A stretch of 64,000 bases of DNA from Cheiracanthium punctorium (lineage: Eukaryota; Arthropoda; Arachnida; Araneae; Cheiracanthiidae). The notes beneath the pieces are model-generated. The model was not told the origin of the DNA and did no database searches. It worked only from the letters and a program-made list of their open reading frames with translations. The stretch lies in contig JAWZYV010002522.1 in the NCBI GenBank assembly GCA_038373885.1, positions 620,001-684,000 of the forward strand, read 5' to 3'. Positions 11,953-23,869 of this stretch are shown piece after piece; positions within the stretch are counted from its first letter, which is position 1, and every line of letters begins with the position of its first letter. The translations under genes were made by a program, and so were the position numbers.

Positions 11953-13887
11953 CGTAAAAAGAGTAATAGTCCTAAGTATTCTAATAGTTATATAAAATCT
12001 GCTATTTTAAAATTATATAATTACTATACCAGTACTTATAATTGGATTAATATACGTACTTTCATTTACTCCATTAAAAAGAAACTTTTAGTTAAGTATT
12101 TTTCTATTTTTTCAAATCTTAACATTTCTGGACATTTTTCTCACCTATTCTTCGATCTCATTGTTGCACGAGCCACTGCACTTACCGTAAACCTAACCAA
12201 TAACAGTAATAATACACCTTCTAATTCTAACTTATTAATTACTTTCACAAATCCTGCAATCAATAACTTAAACTTCAATACAATATTTTCTACTAATAAC
12301 ACTTACTTTCCCATCAAAAATGTCATTATTAAAAAGTCCTTTAAATATCCCCTACCCTTTGGTAGGAAACTATTTAACTATAACTCCTTTTCGAAAACAT
12401 ATAACCCTTCTGATACACCACCCTGTATATGCAATGACAATCACTATAGGAACTTCATTAATAGGGATTATGGACACATCATTACTGGGGATCTAGCTAT
12501 CATAAAAGATATTAGGTTAAAAAAACTCATGCAGAAGGGCTCTAAACACCGTATTCCTTCAAAACACTCTCTTAATGGCATTGTAACACAATTCACATAT
12601 GATTTAGATTTTTACATATATAATACTGCCTTAAAATACAGCACTCCTATTGAAGCCTTCACTACCTGGAAAGTAAAAGTACTTTCAATCTTTAAGCAAA
12701 ATATTGCTAAATATGTAAAATATAGTTCTCCTGTCAATAGTCAATTTCATACTCAAATAGACTTTATAAAGCAGTATTTCATAATTACTTATGTAGATAA
12801 ATCATCCAATAACTATGCTTTTATTTGTAAACAGTTATATCATAGCTTGTTAGCCTCTACAATTGTAAATAACAGTATCTATTCCTCTACTAATTTGTCT
12901 ACTGTAGTTTGTAACAAAAAAATTCTGGCTTTCTATAAACTTCTCAACCTACAACATAATAATCTAAACTATCCTTATATTGTACTAATCCCTAAATTTC
13001 ATAAATCGCCTTTAAAGTTTCAAACTGTTACAATAGGATGTAATACATATAGCAATGTAGCAAGTAAACTTCTATTAAAGATACTGTCTGTTATGCATGA
13101 GTATTATATAAAACGTAATGATTACTCTATCTCTATAGGAAATAGTTATGATCTACGCAATACAATATGTACTATTAGTAATATTACCTCTTTATATACC
13201 TATGATTTTAAAGATCTATTTAACAATATTCCTCTTGACGACCTTTACAATGTAATTAATGAATTATTTGAAACTTGTGTTAACAATATTCAGCTCCCTT
13301 CCCATGTTGATGTAACTTATTTCAGTTGTCTATCTAAATTTATTATCTATAATAATTTTATTCTACATAACAATAAAATATATCTACAAAATCATGGTAT
13401 ACCACAAGGTGGTTCAGCATCTAGTTACCTTGCAGATCTCTACTTATATTACTATGAAAAAGAATATACTAATACACACATCATTCTTAAACGATATATA
13501 GATGATATCTTACTTGTAAACACTACTAATAATAATATTATCTTCCCCATAAAATATCCATCTGCTCTGGAATTAATTAAAAATGATATGCTTAACAATT
13601 CTGTTAGTTTTCTAGATCTAAGTATCTCCATCACTCCTAGAAATAGCCTTAGTTTCAATATATATGATAAGCGTAAAGATTTTAGCTTTAAAGTAAATAG
13701 CTTTACTCATTTTTCCTCCTGCTTACATAAATCTGTATTTCGCAATATCATCTATAATCACTGCTGTAGAATCAAGTTTCTATGTTCTGATGATTTTAAA
13801 GTCTCCAATTTTAAATCTCTATTTCTGTCAGCTAGACAATACAACTATCCCACTAAGTTCCTAAAATCTATTATATACAATTCTTGA
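11953..13887 (+). CDS. Penelope-like reverse transcriptase reading frame (frame open from 11953, first ATG at 12529)
   Basis: The frame is open for about 644 codons after a TAA at 11950-11952, yet its first ATG is at 12529 (452 codons). The conserved upstream block CIC...GHIITGDLAIIKD (about 12424-12510) precedes that ATG in frame, so translation must start earlier at a non-ATG codon, via an upstream frame, or the 5' part is lost. Reverse-transcriptase landmarks follow in order: IPKFHKSP, YDFKDLFNNIPL (motif A), HGIPQGGSASSYLADLYLYY (motif B), RYIDDILL (catalytic DD), VSFLDLSI and IYDKRKDFSF. The frame ends just after the thumb-like region, with no GIY-YIG or other endonuclease. G is scarce on the coding strand and Asn, Tyr, Ile and Ser dominate. 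The fold assignment is firm; 'Penelope-like' rests on motif spacing from memory. Apparently uninterrupted, so possibly recent. Confidence 0.7.
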   Translation, partial: RKKSNSPKYSNSYIKSAILKLYNYYTSTYNWINIRTFIYSIKKKLLVKYFSIFSNLNISGHFSHLFFDLIVARATALTVNLTNNSNNTPSNSNLLITFTNPAINNLNFNTIFSTNNTYFPIKNVIIKKSFKYPLPFGRKLFNYNSFSKTYNPSDTPPCICNDNHYRNFINRDYGHIITGDLAIIKDIRLKKLMQKGSKHRIPSKHSLNGIVTQFTYDLDFYIYNTALKYSTPIEAFTTWKVKVLSIFKQNIAKYVKYSSPVNSQFHTQIDFIKQYFIITYVDKSSNNYAFICKQLYHSLLASTIVNNSIYSSTNLSTVVCNKKILAFYKLLNLQHNNLNYPYIVLIPKFHKSPLKFQTVTIGCNTYSNVASKLLLKILSVMHEYYIKRNDYSISIGNSYDLRNTICTISNITSLYTYDFKDLFNNIPLDDLYNVINELFETCVNNIQLPSHVDVTYFSCLSKFIIYNNFILHNNKIYLQNHGIPQGGSASSYLADLYLYYYEKEYTNTHIILKRYIDDILLVNTTNNNIIFPIKYPSALELIKNDMLNNSVSFLDLSISITPRNSLSFNIYDKRKDFSFKVNSFTHFSSCLHKSVFRNIIYNHCCRIKFLCSDDFKVSNFKSLFLSARQYNYPTKFLKSIIYNS

Positions 13888-14555
13888 TAATGATGTGTCT
13901 AATGTCTTTGTTAATATACTGGAGGTTGGGTGGGGTTTTGGTTTTAAGGTTGTAATTAGATGGTTGGGTCGGGCGGAGGAAGTTTTTCTCATTAAAAAAA
14001 AAAAAGTGATATGTTTAAAAACAATTTGGATGTGTATATGCATGCATATACATATCTGGAGGGATTTAAAAAAAAAAAAAAAAACCGGGGCTCCTATATT
14101 GTGATTATTCTGTCCTAAACATTATTTTTTATTTTTTTCTTATTTACTAGATTATTCTTCTGTCATACAATAACTTATTATACATACTTTGTCAATAATA
14201 ATAATCATTATATTTTTTAAACAATATGTTATATTTTAATTTTGCTATACTATTTATTTTATTTAATCATTTTAATTTATTATTATTCAATATATATTTA
14301 TTATATTAATATACCTGGATATTCTTAAAATTTAATAATATTACCTTTTAGTATTTGGCAACTCCTATACTTTCTTCTTTCCACTTTTACACTTTTATTT
14401 AGTGGCAACACCATTTTTCACTTTTTACAATTCTTAGCATTGGCAACACATATCAATTGTTCAAATGAAATTTCCATGTGCTCAAGGTCTGGTATGTAAA
14501 ATTCTAATTCCTATTTCTAATTTTTGTTATCTTTTTGATTTCTTCTTTCTTTTAT
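13888..14555. other. AT-rich 3' region of the reverse-transcriptase element
   Basis: After the stop, TGA followed by in-line TAA and TGA, there are A-runs at about 13994-14005 and 14069-14084 and then very AT-rich sequence. No second protein frame is recognisable. It probably belongs to the same element, whose ends I could not define. Confidence 0.4.
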
Positions 14556-14627
14556 ATAGTAGGGTAGGGCCCAGATGTGTGGAGTTAATATCTCTTCTGA
14601 TATGCCACACAACCGAAACCCTACTAT
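14556..14627 (+). other. Paired-stem structure with hammerhead-like core words
   Basis: ATAGTAGGGT (14556-14565) pairs perfectly with ACCCTACTAT (14618-14627); inside it TGTGTGG (14576-14582) pairs with CCACACA (14605-14611). CTGAT lies at 14597 and CGAAAC at 14614. If the outer helix is stem III, A14618 and T14565 occupy the A15.1-U16.1 positions and GTA would be the cleavage triplet. However, the two bases equivalent to G8 and A9 are wrong and no proper stem II forms, so an active hammerhead is not claimed. Penelope-like elements are known to carry such motifs, which is why it is recorded. Confidence 0.35.
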
Positions 14628-14639
14628 TTGGTTTGCTGT

Positions 14640-14693
14640 AAATTATAATCCACTGTTTGTGGCCCCTGACGATGGTGACAGTGGTTATAATTT
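14640..14693 (+). repeat. Strong 16-bp hairpin
   Basis: AAATTATAATCCACTGT (14640-14656) pairs with ACAGTGGTTATAATTT (14678-14693) apart from one bulged T. The 21-nt loop contains CTGACGA at 14666-14672. It adjoins the stem structure at 14556-14627; role unknown. Confidence 0.75.
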
Positions 14694-15773
14694 CCGTTCC
14701 ATTATATTATCACAATTATTCTTGCACTTTTTTTGGCTTCAAAATCTGGTTTCTAATTCTTGCTAATAGCTGTTATATTTTTATGCGAGATATGTCTTAT
14801 TTGTAGTATGTTTCGTGTTTTACTTGTTAGTTATATAAATTATGCAGAAAAAGTGTTACATTTGCATAAAATGAAAACTTCAGTAAATTTGCATATTGCA
14901 AATAACCTCAGAAATTTTTTTTACTTCAGGTTTTTACTCTTCACACATGGTTTAAACATTTGTCAAAAGTCCTACACTAATCAGAACAAATCCCCTTACT
15001 TCATGACTCTTGAAAAACCGAGCATCTGTTTGTAAAAAGGAAGACCTTTGTTTTATCAGGATCCATGACAGCATTAAACTACTGGGTCATAGTTCAGATG
15101 CTATTTCCATCCAGCAGCAGTAGGCAATAACTAAACAGCACTTTATTAAAGATTGAGCTTACTTTTTTCAACTTCACTTTGCAGTTGCCTTTGGTCTTCA
15201 CAATCTATTAAAAGTACATAAATTGTTTCTGCTCTCACTTCACACACACACACACACACCCTTTAACAAGAAGTTTGTTTTTGTTTACATTTTAAACTTT
15301 GATTAGAAATTACCAGGGTCAAGTAGTGGCGGTTTCGTGGGATACAGCAAGTACTGCCGGGCTGAACTTGAAATTATCAGCACATACTTTAAAATAATTT
15401 ATTCTATAAATTTTCTTAAATTCAGATTAGAATTATGGAATTCCTATGGTAAATTTTTAAAAAATCTAAAAAAAAACGCATTGTGGTAACGGCTGGATCG
15501 CTCATTCAGAAAAAAAACCTTTAATCTTCCCTCAATTCAACTGCGAAAGTCGTTGGTACAGCCCTCAGCGCTGATTAAGGAATTGGCAGCATCGTTGCCA
15601 TGGTAACGACTACGTAAGCACTTTCTCCGTCTTAGGATAGCATAGGGTGTTTTAGCTAAGACTCAGCTGAAAAAAGGTATTCTGACTTTAGCTGCACTAG
15701 TGAATTCGACGAACTGATTGGCTCGGACAAGAAGTGAGGGAGAGAATAACGACACAGAATATATATTCTAGCC

Positions 15774-16009
15774 CAGCGTTTCTCAACCTGAGGGGGGGTG
15801 AGAAAAACTATAGAGCAAGTAGTGATGCATGTTTTTAAAAAATCATCTTATTTATTCTCATTTTTACTCAAAAATATATCCATTTTTGCTTAAAATGTTC
15901 ATTATTAAAGATTAAAAAACTCTATGCTGAAAAAAGTGGGGGGGGAGTGCCACTGTAAGTTAGCCTTTGTTGGGGGGGGGGCACAATGTTAAAAGGTTGA
16001 GAACCACTG
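15774..16009. mobile_element. hAT MITE, 236 bp (CAGCGTTTCTCAACCT ends)
   Basis: Terminal inverted repeats CAGCGTTTCTCAACCT and AGGTTGAGAACCACTG carry a perfect 8-bp target duplication, TTCTAGCC, at 15766-15773 and 16010-16017. The 'CAGTGGTTCTCAA' type of end is a classic hAT terminus. Confidence 0.9.
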
Positions 16010-16895
16010 TTCTAGCCCATTCTAATGGAAACAATTGTTGTTTTTTTGTCTGGGAAGGTTGAAAGTTTTTAGCTTTATTTGTACTGTGTCCATGTGTTAT
16101 TGGAATCTTTGATTTAACTGTTTTGAAACATGTAGCCCCGTTATTACCCAGTTTGCATCTTGCTTGAAACTCCGTTTAACACATGGAAAGATGATAAACG
16201 ACAACCACTAAAAGAAAATAGACCGACACCAAAATTGTCCATTCTTAAGAAAAAGGCAGGTTTGTCTCAGCATGGTCGTAGCTTCCATTCATCATGATAT
16301 GCACTATTCTCGTGGCTATGGGGCAGTTTTTATTTACAAAAAAATGTTTTGTTGGCTGTGTTTAATCGTTGAGATAAGATTTAAAAAAAGAGCGTTTGGA
16401 ATGGTACTAGATAGGATGGATTAACCACCATCGCATGAGCATGTAAAGCACATGAAAGCTCAATCGAGCATTTAAGAAATTCTTTAAAATTTAAGGAGTT
16501 GATAAGAAGTGGGAGCTAAATTGCTGACGCATTAAAGGAAAACTAAACTTTATATTGCTGAATTTATCAAGAAAGTAAGCCTGAATAGACGCTTCATGCA
16601 ATTACCCATCAAAGCAGTATTATTTTTAAGTAAGCAAGAACTGGCATTAAGAGGACATGGCAAGCGAGAAAATTCTTTAAACATGGGGAATTTTAAAGAG
16701 CTTTTAAAATTAATGATATCTGAATTAAAACAACGCCTTTTTATGAGGACATCACTGACTGATTCGCAAGTTTAAAAGAAAGGAGGGTTGATTTGACTTA
16801 TAAAAAATAAGTAAGTTTTCTTTTTTCTTTTTTTTTTTTCTTCTTTTCTTCTCAAGTTACCATTACAAAAGAAAATTCTCAGGAAACTTCGAATC

Positions 16896-17034
16896 AGACA
16901 TGGATTAATGCAATTTTGAGGATAGGAGCGGCTGGTTGAAATTTATGTCCATTTTATGGAAGTAAAATAGGATCTCTTACCTTTTCTATGTAATTTTTTT
17001 TTAATCCTGGGTGAGGGCTTAATCCGCCAGCTTT
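16896..17034. repeat. Diverged GGATTAATGCA repeat, copy 3
   Basis: ATGGATTAATGCAATTTTG and CCATTTTATGGAAGTAAAA match the copies at 6051 and 8088. The segment closes with TTAATCCGCCAG, inverted to its start, suggesting one complete short element of about 140 bp. Target duplication is unclear. Confidence 0.5.
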
Positions 17035-17727
17035 CAAATTCAGTAACAAAGACTTTCCATTCCTGTCTGGAGGAAGTGGGGGAGGGGTCATATGTTTCCG
17101 GCTGCACTAACATTTTTGACCTCAGGCCGCCACTGGGGTCAAGTACAGTTCTTAAAACAATTTTTGATTTTATATTAAACTGATTATAATTTATTTTAGT
17201 TGAACTTTAATATATGTAAGATAGGCTTTAACTCATGGGTGAATAGCATAACAAAAACTTAAGCCAGTCTGGCACATTAAAAAACTTATGAAATTGATGG
17301 CTAACGCAAAGCCAGGGAAAAACAATTGGGCAAAATAAATTCTAGGCAATTTAAATTTGAATTTAATAAAGGTATATTAAGTTTAACTTAAAAAAATATT
17401 ATTTAGCTCCAGCAAAACTTACAACATATTTGTGAAAAATTCCCAAAAGTATTGTAAATCAGTGGGGAAAAAAAATCCAGTGTGGTTAAAAAAAAAACGA
17501 ACATCCTAGGAAGATTAAAATATCAATGTTTATTTTTTTTAGTAACTTGATTTGCAAAGTAAAACTTGGAAAGTGTGAGGGGATACCGATCATTATTAAA
17601 AAAAATAAGCATTGATATCCTTTTGTTAACAGATTAAATCTTTCTCTTTTTTTCCCCTGTACAATGTATCAGTAATCAGATGATCATGATGTTTCTAATA
17701 GAAGTTGATCAGAAAAAAATATATTTA

Positions 17728-18208
17728 CTGTAATCTCTCACTTATGCACAAGTGAGAAAAATGTGCATAAATGAAAAACTATAAAAAAGAGCTTAAAAGT
17801 GAAATATCCTTACATTGAATCACATCATATTGTTAATTAGAACAATTTATAGGCTGAAAAATGCAGGTAAGATAAATTTCAAAATGCATTGTTTTTTTTT
17901 TTTTTTTTTTTTTTTTCCCAGACACACTATTGTTGATAACACGAAGAAAATGAAAATGGTTACATATCCAAATTTCGTTCTACTCGTAGTACTGCTTTCT
18001 CACAAAATAATTTAAAATCTGTAAAAAGGGTAAAATTCTTATAATAAACAACACCTGTTTAGTTGAAAATTACTGTTTGAAAGCATTTCTTTTGCGATGT
18101 GCATAAATGAGAGTTTCTTTCTTAGTTCAATGGAGAAGTGAATGAGAAGTATCATTTTTTAGTGAAAAATGCACGTAAAAGATAGTGCGTATAAGTGAGA
18201 GATCACTG
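17728..18208. mobile_element. pogo/mariner-like MITE, TA target duplication
   Basis: Left end CTGTAATCTCTCACTTATGC and right end GTATAAGTGAGAGATCACTG are inverted repeats, with TA on both sides (17726-17727 and 18209-18210). The interior is AT-rich with a long T-run at about 17892-17917. The resemblance to Tigger/pogo ends is from memory. Confidence 0.7.
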
Positions 18209-18578
18209 TATAAAAGGTAATTTCATGATAACTTATTCAAGATGTCCCCTCCAAAACAAAATAAACAATAATATAAACAATTAAAAAAATTCTGAAGGTG
18301 AAAGAAATTTTTTGTAGCTATTATGGAATAAGCTTCTAGCAGTAAACAAGTCAATTTATTTTGCATAAATTAATTTAATATAAAATAAAAACAATTGTTG
18401 TGGAGGGGACAGGAATGTACTAAATAACATGAAATGACCCTGTAATGAGTTTGTTGAAAGGAAGTTTTGAATGCTTCAAGATTCTGTGAAAATATTTATT
18501 TAAAAACAAAAGTCACTTAAACTATATTTTTATTGTGACATTTATTTAGTGTGTGTGCTCTAATTTTTTTTATTATAG

Positions 18579-18825
18579 GGAAAGAATTTCTATTGAATTG
18601 TGTGGTTTTGCTTTGTACGTCATCTTCCCTTTTGCCTTTGTTAATGTCCGATCAGAGCAATTTCAAAACATCTCTAAATGGCAACAAATGAGAATCTTGT
18701 GTGCTGGAATTTGGCATAATATTGTCATAGCTCTGTGGGCTTGCTTCATACTATTAATATTTTCAGTATTAATGTCACCTTTTTATTATACTGGACATGG
18801 AGTTTCTGTAGTTAAAGTTCATGAG
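18579..18825 (+). CDS. MBTPS2: Site-2 protease, exon with transmembrane segments after the zinc motif
   Basis: Site-2 protease is an intramembrane zinc metalloprotease of the Golgi that releases transcription factors such as SREBP and ATF6 after site-1 cleavage. This 247-nt exon follows TATTATAG and ends before GTATGT. It begins on the third base of a codon and finishes in phase 0. It encodes GERISIELCGFALYVIFPF, then QQMRILCAGIWHNIVIALWA and LMSPFYYTGHGVSVVKVHE. The block RI(L/F)CAGIWHN and the following LLPFYYTG-like segment are diagnostic of animal S2P, and two hydrophobic segments are visible. The exon with HExxH should lie upstream but was not found in the window. A 12.5-kb intron follows. 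Highly confident. Confidence 0.93.
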
Positions 18826-20258
18826 GTATGTCTCACTCTATTTTATAGTAGTATTTGTGACTTATTGTCAGTGGCATATGCAATTGGGGTGGTTGTTAGT
18901 GATCAAAACATTCCCCCCTTGGCAAAAATTTTATTACATAAGTCCATATATTTTTCATTTTTTATGTAAAAAGGCATAATCTTTAAAATGTATTAAAGAT
19001 CATGTCTATACTCCCCTCCCGCAAACTTATAACACCTGTTCTTATGGAAGTCTATCTTCATCACAGTTGCACTCAAAATTGTGTCTGTTCATTCCAGTCA
19101 ACGGTGAAAAAAAATTGTTTTTTTATTTAAGCAGCCTCATTTGAAAGAAAGGCTTTGGATTTTCAGAGATCAATTTGTATGTTCAAGCTGAATACTCACA
19201 AATTAAATATACAGTGCAAAACGTTTAAGATGAAACTGAGGGTACTGAAATATTTTTTCATATTAAAAGAATTGTAATAAATTGCATACCTACTGACCAG
19301 ACTGCTATATCATTTTGAGTTAACTGATTTTTCATGTTAAGTGCATTTTTTGTGTTAAACATACCTCACTGTATATTAGTTAATAATAAAAGGCTTAGTT
19401 CAAACCATTTTATTTTAACATTTCTATTTCATTTAAGAAATAGTTTTTTTCTTTTTGTAAGAAGCGTAACCAAACTTTTCCAAGGTGGGTTTAGTATCTT
19501 AACTTGTTTGTCTCTTGAAAGTAGTGCATACATTACAAAAGTAGTTACTGTACATTAGTAGCACTTAACTAAGTAGATTGAAATGAAATTGCAGTTCACT
19601 CTACCAAAAAAGATGTTTTTTCAGACCAGGAAAGTGCTAAAATCTTTTAGAAAGGTAAGAATAAAAAAAAAAAACAATGTCCAAAAACATACAATAAAAC
19701 AAAAGTTAAAAAATCTATTTACTGTTCAAATAACTTATCTTCGAACAAAATTCAGATCTTGTCTTTAAGTTTGTCATATAACTAACATCTTTAAGATTCC
19801 CACCAGCCTAAAAAAGTCTTTCAATTTGCCTGAATTTTCATTTTTGTTTTTAATGCCCCTTAAAAGGCCTGCGTTTCACAATAAAATTCTTTTTCAATTA
19901 CTGTATTTTATGGAAAAAATGCCCGACTCCTACTAGAAAATCATCATAAATGTTATTTCCAGCATAACTGCATACTCCCAATAATGAGTTTAATCAACTA
20001 AAAAGAGGATCTTAAATACTGTAATAATGAGAATATCATTCATAAAAATAAAAGCTAAACCTTAATTGAAATTTAACTATGCTTTTAAAATATTTACAAA
20101 AAACAGTTTCTTTAGTTTTGACTTAATTGAGAAGTCATCGGTTAAATTTATTTATTTATCCATCCGCAGCTTGCGACATGGTCATCAATTTAAATCAAGA
20201 TTGTTTAGCAAATATTGGCCCCATGTTGCATAGCATTGTTTGTTCATCTTGATGTGTA
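18826..20258. other. Start of S2P intron; one degenerate MITE, otherwise nothing recognised
   Basis: AT-rich intronic sequence. Apart from the small element at 19212-19371 no coherent protein frame or terminal-repeat pair was seen; frames near 18.9 and 19.6 kb are read-through or T/A-rich noise. Confidence 0.5.
19212..19371. mobile_element. Short degenerate pogo-like MITE, about 160 bp
   Basis: Ends CAGTGCAAAACGTTTAA and TTAAACATACCTCACTG are imperfect inverted repeats flanked by TA (19210-19211 and 19372-19373). Small and diverged, so moderate certainty. Confidence 0.5.
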
Positions 20259-20594
20259 CAGGGATGTGCCAGCTGCTCCAATTGCTCCAAATTGTGCCAA
20301 ATTAATCCTGATGTGCCAATCTGCTACAAAAAGATCATTCTGGGACATTTTTGCTCCAAATTCAGCAAAACTGCTACATTTTTAATTTTTCTATATATGT
20401 TTAAACGTTTGTAAATCTCTGGAATTTTTACAAAAGTCTTCACACATTCTAAGCATTCTAATTTCAATCTTTCTCTATTAATCTTAAAAATTAATATTTT
20501 TTCTTTGGCATCCCTTTGTTTAAACCTCCAATGCCTTAAGAGTAAAAATTGACCTCTGTTTTAAATTTAATTTTAAGAGAGATCTGGTAAACAG

Positions 20595-23500
20595 CAGTGA
20601 CGTGCATTCCACCCAAGCAACCCAAGCAGTGCTTGGGCAAACGAAAGTAAAACACTACTATGCATTGCTTTTAATTTTTGCTTTTTGTCACAGACAGAAA
20701 GCAAAATCTATTTTATTTAATTTACACACATACATTCATAGTTTCTTTTAAAATAAAGGGAAAAGTCAAATGGATAAACAAGCACTGTTTCGATCGTCAA
20801 TCACGAAATCAACCCATCTGCAAAGACTGCTGAAGGGGTGTTACTATGGAAACCTGACATCATCAGAGGACTGACCAATTAAAGACGACCCTCCTACACT
20901 TCTCTTTTTCCCTTCTCTGACATGAACCCAAGCAGGGTCCATTTTGCATCGGCTGCATGTGCATTCTGCGATTTTCAAGTACTTTCTTTTATGATTTGAT
21001 AGACTCAAAATAATTTCATAACCTTATTTTTAAGTTATAAAAATCTTCAGCTTTGTCTTATTTCAGACAATATGGCTGATTGTACAAATGATGTTATAGC
21101 TGACTTAATGAAAAATCCACTTTATAGAAGAACTTTTGAAGAAAAGAAAACTCTGATTACAAAAGGAAGACTGACGCCTGCATTGCCTAATTTAACACAA
21201 CAACAAAAAAGCATCACGCGGCATTTTCAAAGTGCTAATTATGAAAGGTGTGAATGGCTTGCGGGAAGTGTTACTGTTAACAAACTATTTTGTTGGAACT
21301 GCCTACTGTTTAGCAGCTGTGATAAAAGTTCAACTTGGACAACTGGCTACAACAAGTTGAATAATTTAACAAAAGCAATAACGAGATCATGATGTAGCTG
21401 TTACCCATATCGGTGCTTCCATTGCTATGGCAACTTTTGGAACTGTTCGAATTGAGACTGAACTAAGTGACCAAATAAGTCTAAGTATTAAGCATCACAA
21501 TGAAAATGTAAATCGCAATAGGGATATTTTGAAAAGACTGATAAATGCCGTTAGCTTCCTTGCAAAACAAGATCTTGCTTTTCGAAGTGATGATGAATCC
21601 AAAACATCGGAGAACTGTGGAAATTATTTAGAACTCCTGGATTACAGTGCTCAGTACGATCCTCTTCTAAAAAATCATTTAGAAACTTCGACAGTGTTCA
21701 AAGGCGTATCAAATCGAATTCAAAATGATTTAATTGATTCTATCGCTTATGCACTAAGGAAGGAAATTAAATACCAACTAAGAAAATCTGATTTTTTTTT
21801 CGCTTTTAGCCGATGAAACAACTGATGTCTCCAACAAATTGCAATTTTCTATGGTTTATCGATACGCATTTGAAGGGAAAGTAGCCGAAAGATTCGTGTG
21901 CTTCCAAGAAGTCAGTGAAGATAAGACAGCGGCAGCTCTCACTAGTCTTATTCTGGATCACATAAAAGAATTCTCTGATTGCAGTGGAAAACTTGTTGCC
22001 CAAAGTTATGATGGAGCTGCAGTCATGGCCTCCTCTTTAAATGGTGTGCAGTCTAAAATTAAGACATGTTATCATCAAGCTCTCTTTGTGCACTCTTATG
22101 TACATTGTCTTAATTTAGTGCTTTCCCAGACTGCTTCAAAGATCCCTGAATGTAGAATCTTTTTTGCTACATTGAGCGGTCTTACAGCATTTTTCACATG
22201 ATCACCAAAGCGCTAAAAATTTTTAGATAACTTTTTAGGGAGCCGGTTACCTCAAGTTTGCCCTACAAGATGGAATTATTCATCAAGAGTTGTGAACACA
22301 GTTCACGAAAAAAAGAAGAGCTCCGTCAAGTTTTCAATGTGATGTTAGAACATAAATCAGAAGTTGAAAAGGATATTCTTGCTAGTGTTCAAGCACATTT
22401 GTTTAATTTAGAAAATTTAGAATTTTGTTTTTTCTTGCGACTTTTCATCGTATATTTTCCCAGACTGATGTTTTGTTCAACGTGCTTCAAATTGCTGCTT
22501 TAGACATTGAGTTTCTGCTATTTTCTTTCTTCAGTAAACAAAGGTTACCTCAATCTCAGAGGAGCTGTTTCGAAGAGGTATACAACGAAACTGTTTTGCT
22601 GATGTCGGACATCCACGAAAACGAAATCCTTCTGAAAACTACGAAACTAAATATAAAAGACTATATTTTGAAATATTTGATAACGTTGAACAACATTTTA
22701 ATACCAGATTCCAGGACTATGGAAAACTCGCATCTTTATCTTTACTGGATTCTTCCAAATACAGCTCTTACGCTCAAGCTTTTCCAACTGATGCCTTAAA
22801 ATGCTTAGTTGAAAATTACTGAGATTTTTTTGATGATGATCGCTTGAAAAATGAGTTGATTGTTACTTACAGTTCAACAGAATTTGCTAATAAAACACCT
22901 TCACAGCTCATGAAAATGCTAGCATCGTCTGCTCTAGGAAAATCCATGCCACAGTTATATTTATTAGCATCGCTTGTTTGTGTGATACCTGTGTCTACCT
23001 CAACGGTGGAAAGATCATTCTCCGCATTGAAAAGAATAAAAAACTATGCACGAAATAGAACTGGACAGAAAAGACTTTCAAATCTTGGACTCATATCAAT
23101 TGAAAGTGATTTACTAAGTACTTTAAAAGAAAAAAATACATTTTTCGATACTGTGATTGACCATTTTGTCTCTAGTAATCGAAGAATGGAATTCACTTAC
23201 AAATAGAAATAAATGTTTGATTTTCTTAATAAAAAAGGTCTTCTTTTCATTTCTTATACCCCTTTCAGAAGTTGAGTATTTTAAGGTTGTCCTTCAAAGA
23301 AATCCTGCAAATTTGAAGTTTTTGAAGAATTCGGTTGCGATAGACTAAATTAGATAAAAAGTTCATACATTCTTTTTACAAGCTGTAGTATGTACTATTA
23401 CAAACGTTGAACCTACAACAGTCATGAAATAGAAAGAACATACAGTATTTTGCAATATTTCCCTAAACGAATAACTTTTCGGCCTCTTTTTGAAACTAAT

Positions 23501-23805
23501 TTTCATGCATAAGAATTTTTTTTTTAAACTTATGTGAGATATATTGATTTAATCTTAGTTTCAGCGCTTAGTGTATTTGGTTAAGAAGCATTATTAATTT
23601 TTCCCAGTGTTTAATAATAATGGTTTGTTTTTAAAGCTATTCAAAAGTCCTGTGGCGTTTATTGCTTTGTAAAAGGAACATCCAACTTAAGGGGCCTTTT
23701 AAAATCGGCGGCCTAGGGGCAAATGCCCCTCTTTCCCCTCCGATAATCAGGGCCTGTTAATAATGTTACTGCTTGGGTGAGTTGTTGAGTCACCGCACGT
23801 CCCTG
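20595..23805. mobile_element. hAT transposon, 3.2 kb, 8-bp target duplication
   Basis: Left end CAGTGACGTGC...CCCAAGCAG; right end CTGCTTGGG...GCACGTCCCTG, inverted and imperfect. Flanks GTAAACAG (20587-20594) and GTAAATAG (23806-23813) match at seven of eight positions. It carries the broken transposase at 21072-23206 and sits inside the 20259-24507 element. Confidence 0.85.
21072..23206 (+). pseudogene. hAT transposase with TTF zinc finger and DUF4371-like region (ZMYM1-like), frameshifted
   Basis: Six overlapping or adjacent frames form one transposase. ORF 21072-21392 has the TTF-type finger, YERCEWLAGS and KLFCWNCLLF. ORF 21427-21816 has HHNENVNRNRDILKRL, as in DUF4371. After a shift at a T-run (about 21791-21800) comes ADETTDVSNKLQFSMVYRY, then AQSYDGAAVMAS (the DG of the catalytic core) and FVHSYVHCLNLVL. 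Further shifts follow at about 22201-22258, 22430 and 22800. ORF 22844-23206 ends with the hAT dimerisation domain, STVERSFSALKRIKNY. Length is normal for the family, so decay is by small indels rather than large deletion. It is the transposase of the surrounding 20595-23805 element. Assignment firm; no function expected. Confidence 0.92.
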
Positions 23806-23869
23806 GTAAATAGAGATTTGGAAAAAAATTTTTTAACCAAATTTTTTATTAGCTGCTGATGGTAGTTAA

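Larger units (their letters stand above)
15324..17135. mobile_element. Non-autonomous hAT-like element, 1.8 kb
   Basis: Left end TAGTGGCGG and right end CCGCCACTG are inverted repeats (first base changed C to T on the left). The identical 8-mer GGGTCAAG flanks at 15316-15323 and 17136-17143. No transposase seen. Nested inside are a MITE at 15774-16009 and a repeat at 16896-17034. Confidence 0.8.

Noticed and set aside
18553..18578. Start codon at 18553 for the S2P frame
   Set aside because: The ATG lies in the intron before a TATTATAG acceptor; homology begins only at 18579, so it is read-through.
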